Source: Streptomyces sp. SCL15-4
GTDB taxonomy: Bacteria > Actinomycetota > Actinomycetes > Streptomycetales > Streptomycetaceae
Assembly (NCBI RefSeq): GCF_033366695.1
Contig: NZ_JAOBTQ010000001.1
Span: forward strand, 1,550,001-1,614,000
Length of the DNA: 64,000 nucleotides
Direction of reading: 5' to 3'
Shown here in pieces: positions 50,607-58,991 of the stretch. Position 1 is the stretch's first letter. Each line of letters opens with the position of its first letter. The position numbers and the translations under genes are program-made. The notes beneath the pieces were generated by a model. That model was not told where the DNA came from. It saw nothing but the letters and a program-made list of their open reading frames with translations, and made no database searches.

Positions 50607-52037
50607 TCACGCCGCCTCCTCGAACGCGAAGAGGTGGCGGGGTCGGGGCCGGCCCAGGGTGCCGAGCGCGGCGTCGGCCGCGCTCACTCCGCTGCGGACC
50701 GCACTCTCCATGGTCGCGGGCCACCCGGTGGCGGTCCACGCTCCGGCCAGGTACAGGCCGGGGGCCTTGGTCCGGGCGCCGGGCCTGAGGCGTCCGACGC
50801 CGGGGCTGGGGGCGAACGTGGCCGTGCGCTCCCGGGTCACGAAGAAGTCCTTCACCCCGGCGGCGCGGGTGCCTGGGATGAGCCGCTCCAGCTCGGGCAG
50901 GTAGCGCTCGCGGAGTTCGGCCACCGGGGTGTCGATGTCGTCCTGCGCGGCCGACTGCGACAGCGCGAGGTACTGCCCCGAGCGCAGTCCGGAGGCGTCG
51001 GTCCGGTCGAACACCCACTGCACCGGGGTGCCGAGCGCGGCGAAGAAGGGGCGCGCGAGCACCTTGCGGTCGTAGACGACGTGGACGTTGAGGATCGGCG
51101 CGGTGCCGATCCTCAGCAGCCGCTCGGGCTCGTCGAGGGCGCCGGGCGGGAGCAGGTCGTGGGCCTCGCGCTGGGGTACGGCGAGAACGACGGCGTCCGC
51201 GGAAAGTGTCTCGCCGGGAACTTGAACGCTCCACCCGCCGTTGTCGTTGGTGGAGACGGAGGTGACGCGTGTACGGACCTCGGTACGGACGCCCGCGGAG
51301 TCGAGCGCCTTGCGGGCCAGCCGGTCGTGCAGTTCGCCCAGCGGGACGCGGGCCCAGCCGATGTCGGCCGCGCCCGGGTCGGACAGCAGACCGGTCTTGA
51401 ACACCATCGCGGCGAGGCCCAGCGAGGCGTCGCCCGCGACCGCGTTGAGGGTGGCGACCCCGACCAGGTCCCACAGGGCCTCGACGGCGCGCGCGGACTG
51501 GCCGTGCGCGGCCAGCCAGCTGCCGAAGTCCTGGGTGTCCAGGGTCGGATCGGCGAGGTCGAGCCCCTTCAGCGCGAGCGCGGCCCGCCCGACGGCGGCG
51601 CGCTCGGCGAGCGAGAGGTGCGGATAGGCGGCCAGGCCGCGTCCCAGGTGGAGGGGGACGGGCAGCGGGTCGCGCCGCAGTCTGCCGAGCCGCCGGCCCA
51701 CGGGCTTGGCGACGTCGACGACGGGCACGTCCAGGCGGTCCTGCAGCGGTGCCAGCGCCGTGCCCCGGATCCGGTCGAGGAACCAGCGGTAGGCGGTGCA
51801 GCAGCGCAGGTACACGTGCTGGCCGTTGTCGACGGTCAGTTCGCCGCGCTGGAAGGAGAAGGCGAGGCCGCCCAGCCTGGGCCTGCCTTCGAGCAGGGTA
51901 ACGCGGACGCCCGCGTCGGCGAGGGCGAGCGCCGCGGTGATCCCGGCCAGTCCGCCGCCGACCACGACCGCGCTGCGGGCCGCCGTGCGCGGCGTGTCGG
52001 CCGACGTTGGTGCCGGGTGGGGTGAGCCGTCGCTCAT
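50607..52037 (-). CDS. hpnE: hydroxysqualene dehydroxylase (HpnE)
   Basis: A 476-residue FAD-dependent amine-oxidase/phytoene-desaturase-like enzyme that reduces hydroxysqualene to squalene. The FAD-binding N-terminus is AVVVGGGLAGITAALALADA then LLEGRPRLGGLAFSFQ, and DNGQHVYLRCCTAYRWFLDR follows, characteristic of the group. The C-terminal FAD segment is LYLAGAWTATGWPATMESAV. ATG 52037 follows GGAAGGA and overlaps the small unknown ORF upstream by four bases. Confidence 0.93.
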   Translation of the reverse strand: MSDGSPHPAPTSADTPRTAARSAVVVGGGLAGITAALALADAGVRVTLLEGRPRLGGLAFSFQRGELTVDNGQHVYLRCCTAYRWFLDRIRGTALAPLQDRLDVPVVDVAKPVGRRLGRLRRDPLPVPLHLGRGLAAYPHLSLAERAAVGRAALALKGLDLADPTLDTQDFGSWLAAHGQSARAVEALWDLVGVATLNAVAGDASLGLAAMVFKTGLLSDPGAADIGWARVPLGELHDRLARKALDSAGVRTEVRTRVTSVSTNDNGGWSVQVPGETLSADAVVLAVPQREAHDLLPPGALDEPERLLRIGTAPILNVHVVYDRKVLARPFFAALGTPVQWVFDRTDASGLRSGQYLALSQSAAQDDIDTPVAELRERYLPELERLIPGTRAAGVKDFFVTRERTATFAPSPGVGRLRPGARTKAPGLYLAGAWTATGWPATMESAVRSGVSAADAALGTLGRPRPRHLFAFEEAA

Positions 52038-52297
52038 CGTGCGTCCTTCCCTACGTGCGCGTGCGCCCCGCAGGCGCGACCGGTGCGGGCCGCCCGCCGG
52101 CCGCCGCCTCGTCGTGGCTGGTCGCGTCCCTGCGCCGGGAGCCGCGTGCCGGACCCGGCCCCGCGTTCCCGAGCGGTCGGGGCACACCGGCCGAACGGTG
52201 CGCGACCGGCCGTCTCAGTCAGGGACGCCGCGCCGCGGTGCGGGGTTGCCTGCCGCGGGTCGTCGGGTTCGGCCGGCTCCGGTTCGGTGCGCTGCAT
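52034..52297 (-). CDS. 87-residue unknown ORF between hpnD and hpnE
   Basis: A small frame that fits exactly between two hopanoid genes. Its ATG overlaps the hpnD stop (TGATG) and its stop overlaps the hpnE start (ATGA). The protein (MQRTEPEPAEPDDPRQATPH onward) is Pro/Arg/Ala-rich without a clear domain, signal or membrane segment and is probably disordered. The overlaps at both ends argue for translation, at least as a coupling device for HpnE. I recall a hypothetical gene at this position in S. coelicolor, but that is memory only. Confidence 0.55.
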   Translation of the reverse strand: MQRTEPEPAEPDDPRQATPHRGAASLTETAGRAPFGRCAPTARERGAGSGTRLPAQGRDQPRRGGGRRAARTGRACGAHAHVGKDAR

Positions 52298-53247
52298 CAG
52301 GCGCGCCTCCGGACGGAGCGCCGGGAGACGTGGCGGGTGTCGAGGCCGGACAGGCCGCGCACGGCGACGTAGGCCTTCTCGTGTCCGGGCAGCGAGACCC
52401 GGCCGCGCAGCACGGCCTCCGGGTCGCGCTCGATGCGGTCGAGCAGCCGGCGGTAGATGCCGGCCATCGCGGCGACACAGGCGCCGCTGCGCCGGTCGAG
52501 CATGGGCAGCAGCCGGTAGCCCTCGGCGAACAGGGCCCGGGCGCGCCGTACTTCGAAGTGGACGAGGCCGGCGAAGTCGGCGCCCTCCGGCGGGGTCGGC
52601 GCCTGGAAGCCGGCCGAGCAGCCGAACTTGGCGAGGTCGTCGGCCGGGAGGTAGGTACGGCCGCCCAGCGCGTCCTCGCGGACGTCGCGGAGGATGTTGG
52701 TGAGCTGGAGGGCGAGGCCCAGCGTGTCGGCGTATTCGGCGGCGCGCTCGGTGCCGCGCGCGCCGGGTTCGGTGCCGAACACGCCGAGCGAGAGGCGGCC
52801 GATGGCACCGGCGACACACCGGCAGTAGACCTTGAGGTCCTCCCAGGTCTCGTAGGTCTCCCCGCGCACGTCCATCTGGACGCCGTCGATCAGCTCGTCC
52901 AGGCCGCCGAGCGGGATCGGGAAGGCCCGCGCGGCGTGGCTGAGGGCCACGGCCACCGGGTCGGTGTCGTCCTCCTCGACGTCGTCCTCGCGGATCCGGG
53001 CGAGCAGTGCCCGGGTGTCCTCCAGCCGCGTCAGCTTGACCTCGTCGGCAAGATTGCCGTCGCCGATGTCGTCCACCCGCCGGGAGAACGCGTACAGCGC
53101 CGACATGGCGCGGCGCTTGGCCGCCGGCAGCAGCCGGATGCCGTAGGCGAAGTTACGGGCCTGCTGCCCGGTCACGGCCTCGCAGTAGCTGTAGGCGGCG
53201 AGTACCGGCGCGGACACGTACGGCACAGACTCCACGGTCCGGATCAC
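52297..53247 (-). CDS. hpnD: presqualene diphosphate synthase (HpnD)
   Basis: A 316-residue squalene/phytoene-synthase-family enzyme, condensing two farnesyl diphosphates to presqualene diphosphate. Motifs are AYSYCEAVTGQQARNFAYGI, the first Asp-rich motif FSRRVDDIGDGNL, and the second LQLTNILRDVREDALGGRTYLP region (DxxxD). The GTG start overlaps the hpnC stop (GTGA). The following small ORF begins within its stop. HpnC, D and E act in sequence. Confidence 0.93.
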   Translation of the reverse strand: MIRTVESVPYVSAPVLAAYSYCEAVTGQQARNFAYGIRLLPAAKRRAMSALYAFSRRVDDIGDGNLADEVKLTRLEDTRALLARIREDDVEEDDTDPVAVALSHAARAFPIPLGGLDELIDGVQMDVRGETYETWEDLKVYCRCVAGAIGRLSLGVFGTEPGARGTERAAEYADTLGLALQLTNILRDVREDALGGRTYLPADDLAKFGCSAGFQAPTPPEGADFAGLVHFEVRRARALFAEGYRLLPMLDRRSGACVAAMAGIYRRLLDRIERDPEAVLRGRVSLPGHEKAYVAVRGLSGLDTRHVSRRSVRRRA

Positions 53248-54140
53248 CCCTCTCCTCGCAGGATCGCGCCCGCCTCACGCAGCAACTGGATCTTGCCGGG
53301 TCTGGGCGGGCCGGGAAGTACGTCGTATTCGGCGGCGGCGATCGCTCTGATCGCCGCCCTTCCCCCCGCCACGAACCCCGCGAGCAGCAGTCTGAGCCTG
53401 CCGTGGACGCTACCCACCAGGGGAGCGCCTTCATCCAGCAGATCGCGGGCGCGTTGTGCTTCGTATGCAACCAGGGCGCGCACCGATGCGCCCGCGCTTT
53501 TTTGGCCAAGATCAGCTTCCTGGACGTGGAAGCGTTTCATGTCCTCGGCGGGCAGGTAGACGCGGTCGCGGCCGAGGTCCTCGGCGATGTCCTGGAGGTG
53601 CTCCACGATCTGCAGCGCGGTGCAGATCGCGTCGGACAGCCGGATCCGCTCGGGAGTGGAGGTGCCGGTGACGGCGAGCACGAGGCGGCCGACGGGGTTG
53701 GCGGACAGTTCGCAGTAGGCGAGGAGGTCGTCGTAGGTCTCGTACCGGGCGACGAGCTGGTCCTGGCGGTTGGCGGCGATCAGCCCGAGGAACGGCTCGG
53801 GGGTGAGGGCGCGGCGCCGGACGGTGGGCTGCAGGCGGCGCAGCAGCGGGTGGCGCGGCGTGCCGTCGAACACGCGGCGCAGGTCCTCCTCGAAGGCGTC
53901 GAGGAGGACGAGCCGGTCGGCGGCCTCGGCGGGCGACACGCCGAGCAGGCGGGCGTCGGCGCCGCCGGGGGCGAGGTCGCCGTCGCCGATGTCGTCCACG
54001 AGGCGGGCGAAGCCGTAGACGGCCATGAGGTCGGCGCGCCAGGCCCGGGGCAGGAAGAAGGGGGCCACCGGGAAGTTCTCGCTCGCGGCCTTGTCCAGGG
54101 TGGCGCGTTCCGGGCCGGACGCCGTCTCGGCGGCCGTCAT
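53244..54140 (-). CDS. hpnC: hydroxysqualene synthase (HpnC)
   Basis: A 298-residue squalene/phytoene-synthase-family protein that converts presqualene diphosphate to hydroxysqualene. It has ASENFPVAPFFLPRAWRADL, the first motif GFARLVDDIGDGDL and the second QIVEHLQDIAEDLGRDRVYL with YLP. The start ATG 54140 overlaps the stop of a 21-codon upstream frame (ATGA); the hpnC frame itself stays open to 54170. It is the first major gene of the operon. Confidence 0.92.
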   Translation of the reverse strand: MTAAETASGPERATLDKAASENFPVAPFFLPRAWRADLMAVYGFARLVDDIGDGDLAPGGADARLLGVSPAEAADRLVLLDAFEEDLRRVFDGTPRHPLLRRLQPTVRRRALTPEPFLGLIAANRQDQLVARYETYDDLLAYCELSANPVGRLVLAVTGTSTPERIRLSDAICTALQIVEHLQDIAEDLGRDRVYLPAEDMKRFHVQEADLGQKSAGASVRALVAYEAQRARDLLDEGAPLVGSVHGRLRLLLAGFVAGGRAAIRAIAAAEYDVLPGPPRPGKIQLLREAGAILRGEG

Positions 54141-54202
54141 CGGACGCTGCCCGGGGCGGGGACGGCACACGCTGCGCTGCGCTGGGGCGTTTCCGTAGCC
54201 AT
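54137..54202 (-). CDS. possible 21-residue leader ORF upstream of hpnC
   Basis: ATG 54202 is preceded by GGGAGA and encodes MATETPQRSAACAVPAPGSV plus Arg, ending at a TGA that overlaps the hpnC ATG (ATGA). hpnC itself has only a poor ribosome site, so coupled translation from this leader would explain how it is started. Its peptide shows no obvious attenuation run. Confidence 0.4.
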   Translation of the reverse strand: MATETPQRSAACAVPAPGSVR

Positions 54203-54343
54203 TGCCGTCACATCTCCCGTTCTACACTGCCGACCCAATACACACTATTTCGGACACGCCGCCCCGCAATGCACGAGGACACCTCCACGAAGGAAGGCGC
54301 GCATTATCGCCGCACTTGCCGGTTTCCGGCACCGGTACAGCTT

Positions 54344-54357
54344 ACGTTGTACAACGT
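54344..54357. promoter_or_regulatory. perfect 14-bp palindrome upstream of the hopanoid operon
   Basis: ACGTTGTACAACGT is a perfect, uninterrupted palindrome about 140-155 bases before the first hopanoid start codon. A regulator of the TetR or LacI kind could bind such a site. No matching regulator gene is adjacent. Confidence 0.5.
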
Positions 54358-54456
54358 GGCGCCCATCGTCGGGGTGTCCCGCACATCACAACAACACACC
54401 GATTGGCTCCAAGATTCCTGCTACGGGGCCGAGTTGACGTTTCCTTTGCAGACGAA

Positions 54457-54488
54457 GGGCCCCACCGGACGAAATTCCGGTGGGGCCC
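54457..54488 (-). terminator. terminator of the ABC/glycopolymer operon
   Basis: GGGCCCCACCGGA and TCCGGTGGGGCCC form a perfect 13-bp stem with a 6-base loop, 14 bases after the ABC ATPase stop on the minus strand. It separates this operon from the hopanoid operon downstream. Confidence 0.8.
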
Positions 54489-54501
54489 TGACCGAAACGG
54501 G

Positions 54502-55281
54502 TCACTTGCCCGTGAACTTCTCGTACTCCTTCAGGACCTCGTCGGTGGGTCCGTCCATCCGCAGTTCACCGCGCTCCAGCCACAACACGCGGTTGCAGGT
54601 GTCGCGGATCGACTTGTTGTTGTGACTGACCAGAAAGACCGTTCCGGCCTCTTTGCGCAGTTCCCGGATGCGTTCCTCGGAACGCTTCTGGAACTTGCGG
54701 TCACCGGTGGCCAGCGCCTCGTCGATCATCAGGACGTCGTGGTCCTTGGCGGCGGCGATGGAGAAACGCAGCCGGGCGGCCATACCGGAGGAGTAGGTGC
54801 GCATCGGCAGGGTGATGAAGTCGCCCTTCTCGTTGATGCCGGAGAAGTCGACGATGTCCTGGTAACGCTCCTTGACCTGTTCCCGGGACATGCCCATGGC
54901 CAGACCGCCGAGGATGACGTTCCGCTCGCCGGTGAGGTCGTTCATCAGGGCCGCGTTCACGCCCAGCAGGGACGGCTGGCCGTCGGTGTAGACCCTGCCC
55001 CGCTCCGCGGGCAGCAGGCCGGCGATGGCGCGCAGCAGGGTCGACTTGCCGGAGCCGTTGGAGCCGATCAGGCCGACGGCCTCGCCGCGGTAGGCGACGA
55101 AGGACACGCCGCGCACGGCGTGCACCTTGCGCACGCCCCGCTCCTCGCCGCGCCTGAGGATGCGGCTGAGGGCCGCGGTGGCGCTGCCCTTGCCGGTCTT
55201 GGCGCCGTTGACTCGGTAGACGATGTGCAGATCGTCCGCGATGACCGTCGGACGCGGGTCCTGGATGTGCTGCTCAGCCAC
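54502..55281 (-). CDS. ABC transporter ATPase, polysaccharide/teichoic-acid export type
   Basis: A 259-residue ATPase of the TagH/KpsT/RfbE class. Walker A is GLIGSNGSGKSTLLRAIAG, the signature region MRTYSSGMAARLRFSIA, Walker B DVLMIDEALATGD, and the switch His lies in VFLVSHNNKSIR. The N-terminal extension GKGSATAALSRILRRGEERG before the conserved fold is as seen in this class. The GTG start overlaps the permease stop by eight bases. With the permease it should export a lipid-linked glycopolymer across the membrane. Confidence 0.93.
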   Translation of the reverse strand: MAEQHIQDPRPTVIADDLHIVYRVNGAKTGKGSATAALSRILRRGEERGVRKVHAVRGVSFVAYRGEAVGLIGSNGSGKSTLLRAIAGLLPAERGRVYTDGQPSLLGVNAALMNDLTGERNVILGGLAMGMSREQVKERYQDIVDFSGINEKGDFITLPMRTYSSGMAARLRFSIAAAKDHDVLMIDEALATGDRKFQKRSEERIRELRKEAGTVFLVSHNNKSIRDTCNRVLWLERGELRMDGPTDEVLKEYEKFTGK

Positions 55282-56203
55282 GGCCGTACCGCTCCTCCGC
55301 CTTCCAGAAGTACACGAAGCCGCCGGCGAAGACGAGCACGGCCCACAGCAGGGCGATGGCCCACACGTGCGGCGGCAGGTTGACGGAACCGTAGTCGTCG
55401 ATCAGGGCGAAGCGCATCAGGTCCATGTAGACCGCGACCGGGTTGACCTGGAGCACCCGGACGATCCACTCGGGACGGCCCGCCAGCATGGTGTTGATCG
55501 AGAACATGACGCCGGAGGCGTACATCCAGGTGCGCAGCACGAACGGCATCAGCTGCGCGAGGTCCGGCGTCTTGGCGCCCATGCGGGCCACGATCAGCGC
55601 GAGCCCGGTGTTGAACAGGAACTGCAGCACCAGCACCGGCACGATCAGCAGCCAGGACGGGCCCGGGTAGCTGCCGAAGCCGATCGCCACGGCGAACAGC
55701 ACCAGCATCGAGAACAGCAGCTGCTGGAGCTGCTGGAGCGAGAAGGAGACGGGCAGCGAGGCGCGCGGGAAGTGCAGGGCGCGCACCAGGCCGAGGTTGC
55801 CGGAGATGGCGCGGACACCCGACATCACCGAGCTCTGGGTGAAGGTGAACACGAACACGCCGGTGACCAGGAACGGGATGTACACGTCCCGGGACATGCC
55901 GCGGCTGGCGTGCAGGATCAGCCCGAAGATGAGGAAGTACACGGCCGCGTTCAGCAGGGGCGTGGCCACCTGCCAGAGCTGGCCGAGCTTGGCCTGGCTG
56001 TACTGGGCGGTCAGCTTGGCCTGGGAGAAGGCCAGGATGAAGTGGCGCCGTCCCCACAGCTGCCGGACGTACTCCACGAGCGAGGGCCGGGCGCCGCTCA
56101 CGGAGAGCCCGTACTTGGCGGCGAGCTCGGCCGCCGTCAGTCCCGCGTCGGGCGACGGGGCCGCGGTCACCGCGACCGTGCCGTCGTGCGTGGTCTCACT
56201 CAC
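55274..56203 (-). CDS. ABC-2 type permease, polysaccharide/teichoic-acid export
   Basis: A 309-residue TagG/KpsM-like permease with about six membrane segments. Examples are LLNAAVYFLIFGLILHA, FLVTGVFVFTFTQSSV and LLFSMLVLFAVAIGFGS, with others to the C-terminus. An N-terminal cytoplasmic stretch with LTAQYSQAKLGQLWQVATPL is the class's typical amphipathic gate helix. GTG 56203 is chosen because the upstream frame is Arg-rich and the conserved region starts soon after. The ribosome site is weak. It pairs with the overlapping ATPase gene. Confidence 0.9.
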   Translation of the reverse strand: MSETTHDGTVAVTAAPSPDAGLTAAELAAKYGLSVSGARPSLVEYVRQLWGRRHFILAFSQAKLTAQYSQAKLGQLWQVATPLLNAAVYFLIFGLILHASRGMSRDVYIPFLVTGVFVFTFTQSSVMSGVRAISGNLGLVRALHFPRASLPVSFSLQQLQQLLFSMLVLFAVAIGFGSYPGPSWLLIVPVLVLQFLFNTGLALIVARMGAKTPDLAQLMPFVLRTWMYASGVMFSINTMLAGRPEWIVRVLQVNPVAVYMDLMRFALIDDYGSVNLPPHVWAIALLWAVLVFAGGFVYFWKAEERYGRG

Positions 56204-56291
56204 AGGGGAAACTTTCGTCTTCGGGTACGCGTGTCGGTTCGTCGTCCGGGCAGCCGCGCGCGGCGGCACTGACCCGTCGGGGACGAGCTTG

Positions 56292-57176
56292 TCAGATGAC
56301 CGGGGGACGGCCCAGTCGGGTGAGTCGCCACACCGTACGCCAGCGCATCGGGCGGCGAGGACCGCACGGCGTGGCCCAGCCCTCCCGGAAGCCGCCGAAC
56401 CAGGCCTTCAGGGCCGGCCGCGAGGGGCGGCGGAGCAGGGTGAGCAGCAGCCAGACCCCGAGGTAGACCGGGACCAGGAGGGCGGGGAGGTTGCGGCGGG
56501 CGAGCCAGACGCGGTTGCGGGCGACCATGCGGTGGTAGACGGCGTGCCGCGACGGCGCGGTCGTCGGGTGGTAGAGCACCATGTCGGACCGGTAGTCGAT
56601 CATCCAGCCCGCGTCGAGGGCCCGCCAGGCCAGGTCGGTCTCCTCGTGCGCGTAGAAGAACGCGTCGGGCAGGGCGCCGACCTCGGCGAAGACGCGGGTG
56701 CGTACGGCGTTTGCGCCGCCGAGGAAGGTGGTGACCCGGGAGGAGCGCATCGGGTCCGAGGCACGCAGCCGGGGCACGTGCCGGCGCTGGGTCTCGCCGG
56801 TGTCGGGGTCGGCGATGCGGAAGCTGATGATGCCCAGCTCGGGGTCCGCGGCGAAGGCCTCGCGGCACAGCTCGGCGGTGTCGTGGCGGGCGAGCAGGCC
56901 GTCGTCGTCGAGGAAGAGCAATATGTCGACGTCGCGGCCGGAGGGGCCGAACGCCTCTATGCCGACGTTGCGGCCGCCGGGGATGCCCAGGTTCTCGGGC
57001 ACCTCCACGGTCCGTACGCCCTCCGGCACGTCCGGGACGGGCGAGCCGTTGCCCACGACGACCACCTCGACCGGGTCGCCGTCCTGCTTGGCGACGGAGT
57101 CGAGCAGGGCCCGCAGCTCCTCGGGCCGGTTGCCCATGGTGATGATGACGGCGCCGACCTTCATGGGCGCGCTCAC
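56292..57176 (-). CDS. GT2-family glycosyltransferase
   Basis: A 294-residue GT-A fold glycosyltransferase. It starts APMKVGAVIITMGNRPEELR, with ENLGIPGGRNVGI and the metal-binding DxD-like LLFLDDDGLLA. GGANAVRTRVFAEVGALPDA and YAHEETDLAWRALDAGW match rhamnosyl- or galactofuranosyl-like GT2 proteins. A C-terminal hydrophobic stretch (LPALLVPVYLGVWLLL) may anchor it to the membrane. GTG 57176 overlaps the previous stop (GTGA). It probably adds sugar to the exported polymer or lipid. Confidence 0.9.
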   Translation of the reverse strand: MSAPMKVGAVIITMGNRPEELRALLDSVAKQDGDPVEVVVVGNGSPVPDVPEGVRTVEVPENLGIPGGRNVGIEAFGPSGRDVDILLFLDDDGLLARHDTAELCREAFAADPELGIISFRIADPDTGETQRRHVPRLRASDPMRSSRVTTFLGGANAVRTRVFAEVGALPDAFFYAHEETDLAWRALDAGWMIDYRSDMVLYHPTTAPSRHAVYHRMVARNRVWLARRNLPALLVPVYLGVWLLLTLLRRPSRPALKAWFGGFREGWATPCGPRRPMRWRTVWRLTRLGRPPVI

Positions 57177-57952
57177 TTCAGCCTGCTGGAGGCGAGGATG
57201 GACACCAGGTGCAGCAGGGTCTGCAGCAGGGCGATGCCGGCCAGCACGGCGGTGCCGAGGCGGGTGAAGAACAGGTCGCCGCGGGCCTGGTCCGCGATCG
57301 CGAGGACGACGATCAGCAGCGAGGCCTCGATGCCGAGGATCAGCCGGTGGAACTTCAGCGCGGCGGCGGCCCGGCGGGCCAGCGCCATGCCGGAGGAGCG
57401 CGGCTCGGAGGCGGCCTCCTGCACCGGGGGCTTGCCGGTCTGGTGCCGGGCGACACCGACCAGGTCGGTCTCGGCCTTGATCAGGATGGCGCCGAGCGCG
57501 GCGAGCGTGCCGAGGAAGGCCCACAGCCAGTCGATGCGGCCGGTGCCCCACAGGTCGGCGGCGCGCAGCCCCAGACCGACCAGCACGGCCGCGTCGGTGA
57601 GGTAGGCGCCGACCCGGTCCAGGTAGACCCCGCCGAGCGAGTACTGCTGCTTCCAGCGGGCGATCTCGCCGTCGACGCAGTCCAGCAGCAGGTACAGCTG
57701 GGTGGCGACCACGCCGAGCACCGCGCCCAAGATGCCCGGCACCAGCAGGGCCGGGGCCGCGAGCACGCCGCAGACGGTCATCAGGTACGTGAGCTGGTTG
57801 GGCGTGACCCTGGTGTTGACCAGGTAGCGGTCGACGCGCAGGGACACCTCGCGCATGTAGAGGCGTCCCGCCCAGTGCTCACCGCTGCGCCGGTCCTTCA
57901 CCCCCGCGGGGTGGACGACCGGACGGAGTTCAGCTACCGATGGCCTTGACAT
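57173..57952 (-). CDS. CDP-alcohol phosphatidyltransferase family membrane protein
   Basis: A 259-residue integral membrane enzyme. The family motif D-x2-D-G-x2-A-R-x8-G-x3-D-x3-D is seen in LLDCVDGEIARW followed by KQQYSLGGVYLDRVGAYLTD. About six membrane segments surround it. Such enzymes transfer a phospho-alcohol from a CDP donor to another alcohol or polyol. It is followed by the GT2 gene and preceded by the glycerol-1-phosphate-dehydrogenase-like gene, whose end it overlaps by 23 bases. The acceptor is unknown. Confidence 0.9.
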   Translation of the reverse strand: MSRPSVAELRPVVHPAGVKDRRSGEHWAGRLYMREVSLRVDRYLVNTRVTPNQLTYLMTVCGVLAAPALLVPGILGAVLGVVATQLYLLLDCVDGEIARWKQQYSLGGVYLDRVGAYLTDAAVLVGLGLRAADLWGTGRIDWLWAFLGTLAALGAILIKAETDLVGVARHQTGKPPVQEAASEPRSSGMALARRAAAALKFHRLILGIEASLLIVVLAIADQARGDLFFTRLGTAVLAGIALLQTLLHLVSILASSRLK

Positions 57953-58991
57953 AGTCGGCGTAGATGTCCTTGATCTGGTTCGTCTTGAGGTCGAGGTGTT
58001 CGAGGATCGTGTAGCGGCCGGGCCGGGTCTCCGGGGCGAACTCCACCGCGCGGACGAACTCGTCCACCGTGAAGCCGATCTCCTCCGGCAGCACCGGGAG
58101 CCCGTGCCGGCGCAGCACCTCGGCCATGTACGCCGACTCCTCGTGGGCGCCGCGCAGATACATCGCGAAGGCGGCGCCGAGGCCGCACTGCTCGCCGTGG
58201 GCCGCGGCGCGCTTGGGATAGAGCAGGTCGAAGGCGTGGTTGATCTCGTGGCAGGCGCCGGAGGACGGGCGCGAGTCGCCCGACACGGACATGGCGATGC
58301 CGGTGAGGACCAGCGCCTCGGCCAGTACCTGGAGGAAGCCGTCGTCGCCGACTCCGCCGGGGTGGCGGAGCACCGCCTCGCCGGCCTGCCGGGCCATGGC
58401 GGCGGCGAGCCCGTCGACCTTCTCGCCGTTGACCCGGTGGGCCAGCTCCCAGTCCGCGACGGCGGAGATGTTGGAGATGGCGTCGCCGATGCCGGAGCGG
58501 ACGAACCGGACGGGTGCCTCGCGGATCACGTCGAGGTCGATGATGACCGCGATCGGGTTGGGCACGCCGTAGGAGCCGCGGCCGGCGTCGTTGTCGAGGG
58601 TGGCGACCGGCGAGCACAGGCCGTCGTGGGCCAGGTTGGTGGCGACGGCGACCAGCGGCAGGCCCACCCGGGCCGCCGCGAACTTGGCGCAGTCGATGAT
58701 CTTCCCGCCGCCGAGGCCGACCACCGCGTCGTAGTGTCCGGCCTTTATGTCGCTCGCCAGCCGGACCGCGTCGTCGATGGTGCCGCCGCCGACCTCGTAC
58801 CAGGTGGCGCCGGGCAGCGTGGGGGCGATCCGCTCGCGCAGCCGGGCGCCGGAGCCGCCGCTGACGGCGATGGCGAGCCGGCCCGACTGCGAGATGCGCT
58901 CGTCGGCGAGCACACAGGCCAGGTCGTCCAGGGCACCCGGGCGGATGTCCACGACGACCGGCGAGGGGATCAGCCGGGTCAGTACTGGCAC
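57930..58991 (-). CDS. iron-containing dehydrogenase, glycerol-1-phosphate dehydrogenase-like
   Basis: A 353-residue member of the iron-ADH/glycerol dehydrogenase superfamily in the group of archaeal EgsA and Bacillus AraM. Those enzymes reduce dihydroxyacetone phosphate to sn-glycerol 1-phosphate. Features are GLGGGKIIDCAKFAAARVGL (NAD-binding Gly-rich), ATNLAHDGLCSPVATL (G1P-type signature), RSGIGDAISN (metal Asp) and GACHEINHAFD and AAAHGEQCGLGAAFA (metal His). The GTG start overlaps the nucleotidyltransferase end. A bacterial G1P source beside a CDP-alcohol transferase is unusual. Confidence 0.85.
   Translation of the reverse strand: MPVLTRLIPSPVVVDIRPGALDDLACVLADERISQSGRLAIAVSGGSGARLRERIAPTLPGATWYEVGGGTIDDAVRLASDIKAGHYDAVVGLGGGKIIDCAKFAAARVGLPLVAVATNLAHDGLCSPVATLDNDAGRGSYGVPNPIAVIIDLDVIREAPVRFVRSGIGDAISNISAVADWELAHRVNGEKVDGLAAAMARQAGEAVLRHPGGVGDDGFLQVLAEALVLTGIAMSVSGDSRPSSGACHEINHAFDLLYPKRAAAHGEQCGLGAAFAMYLRGAHEESAYMAEVLRRHGLPVLPEEIGFTVDEFVRAVEFAPETRPGRYTILEHLDLKTNQIKDIYADYVKAIGS

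Larger units (their letters stand above)
54203..54501. other. intergenic region upstream of the hopanoid operon
   Basis: About 300 bases with no gene. It contains the terminator at 54457-54488, the palindrome at 54344-54357 and, on the minus strand, a GATAAT (near 54304) that could be the -10 box of the hopanoid promoter, with no good -35. The base composition is less GC-rich than the surroundings. Confidence 0.4.
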
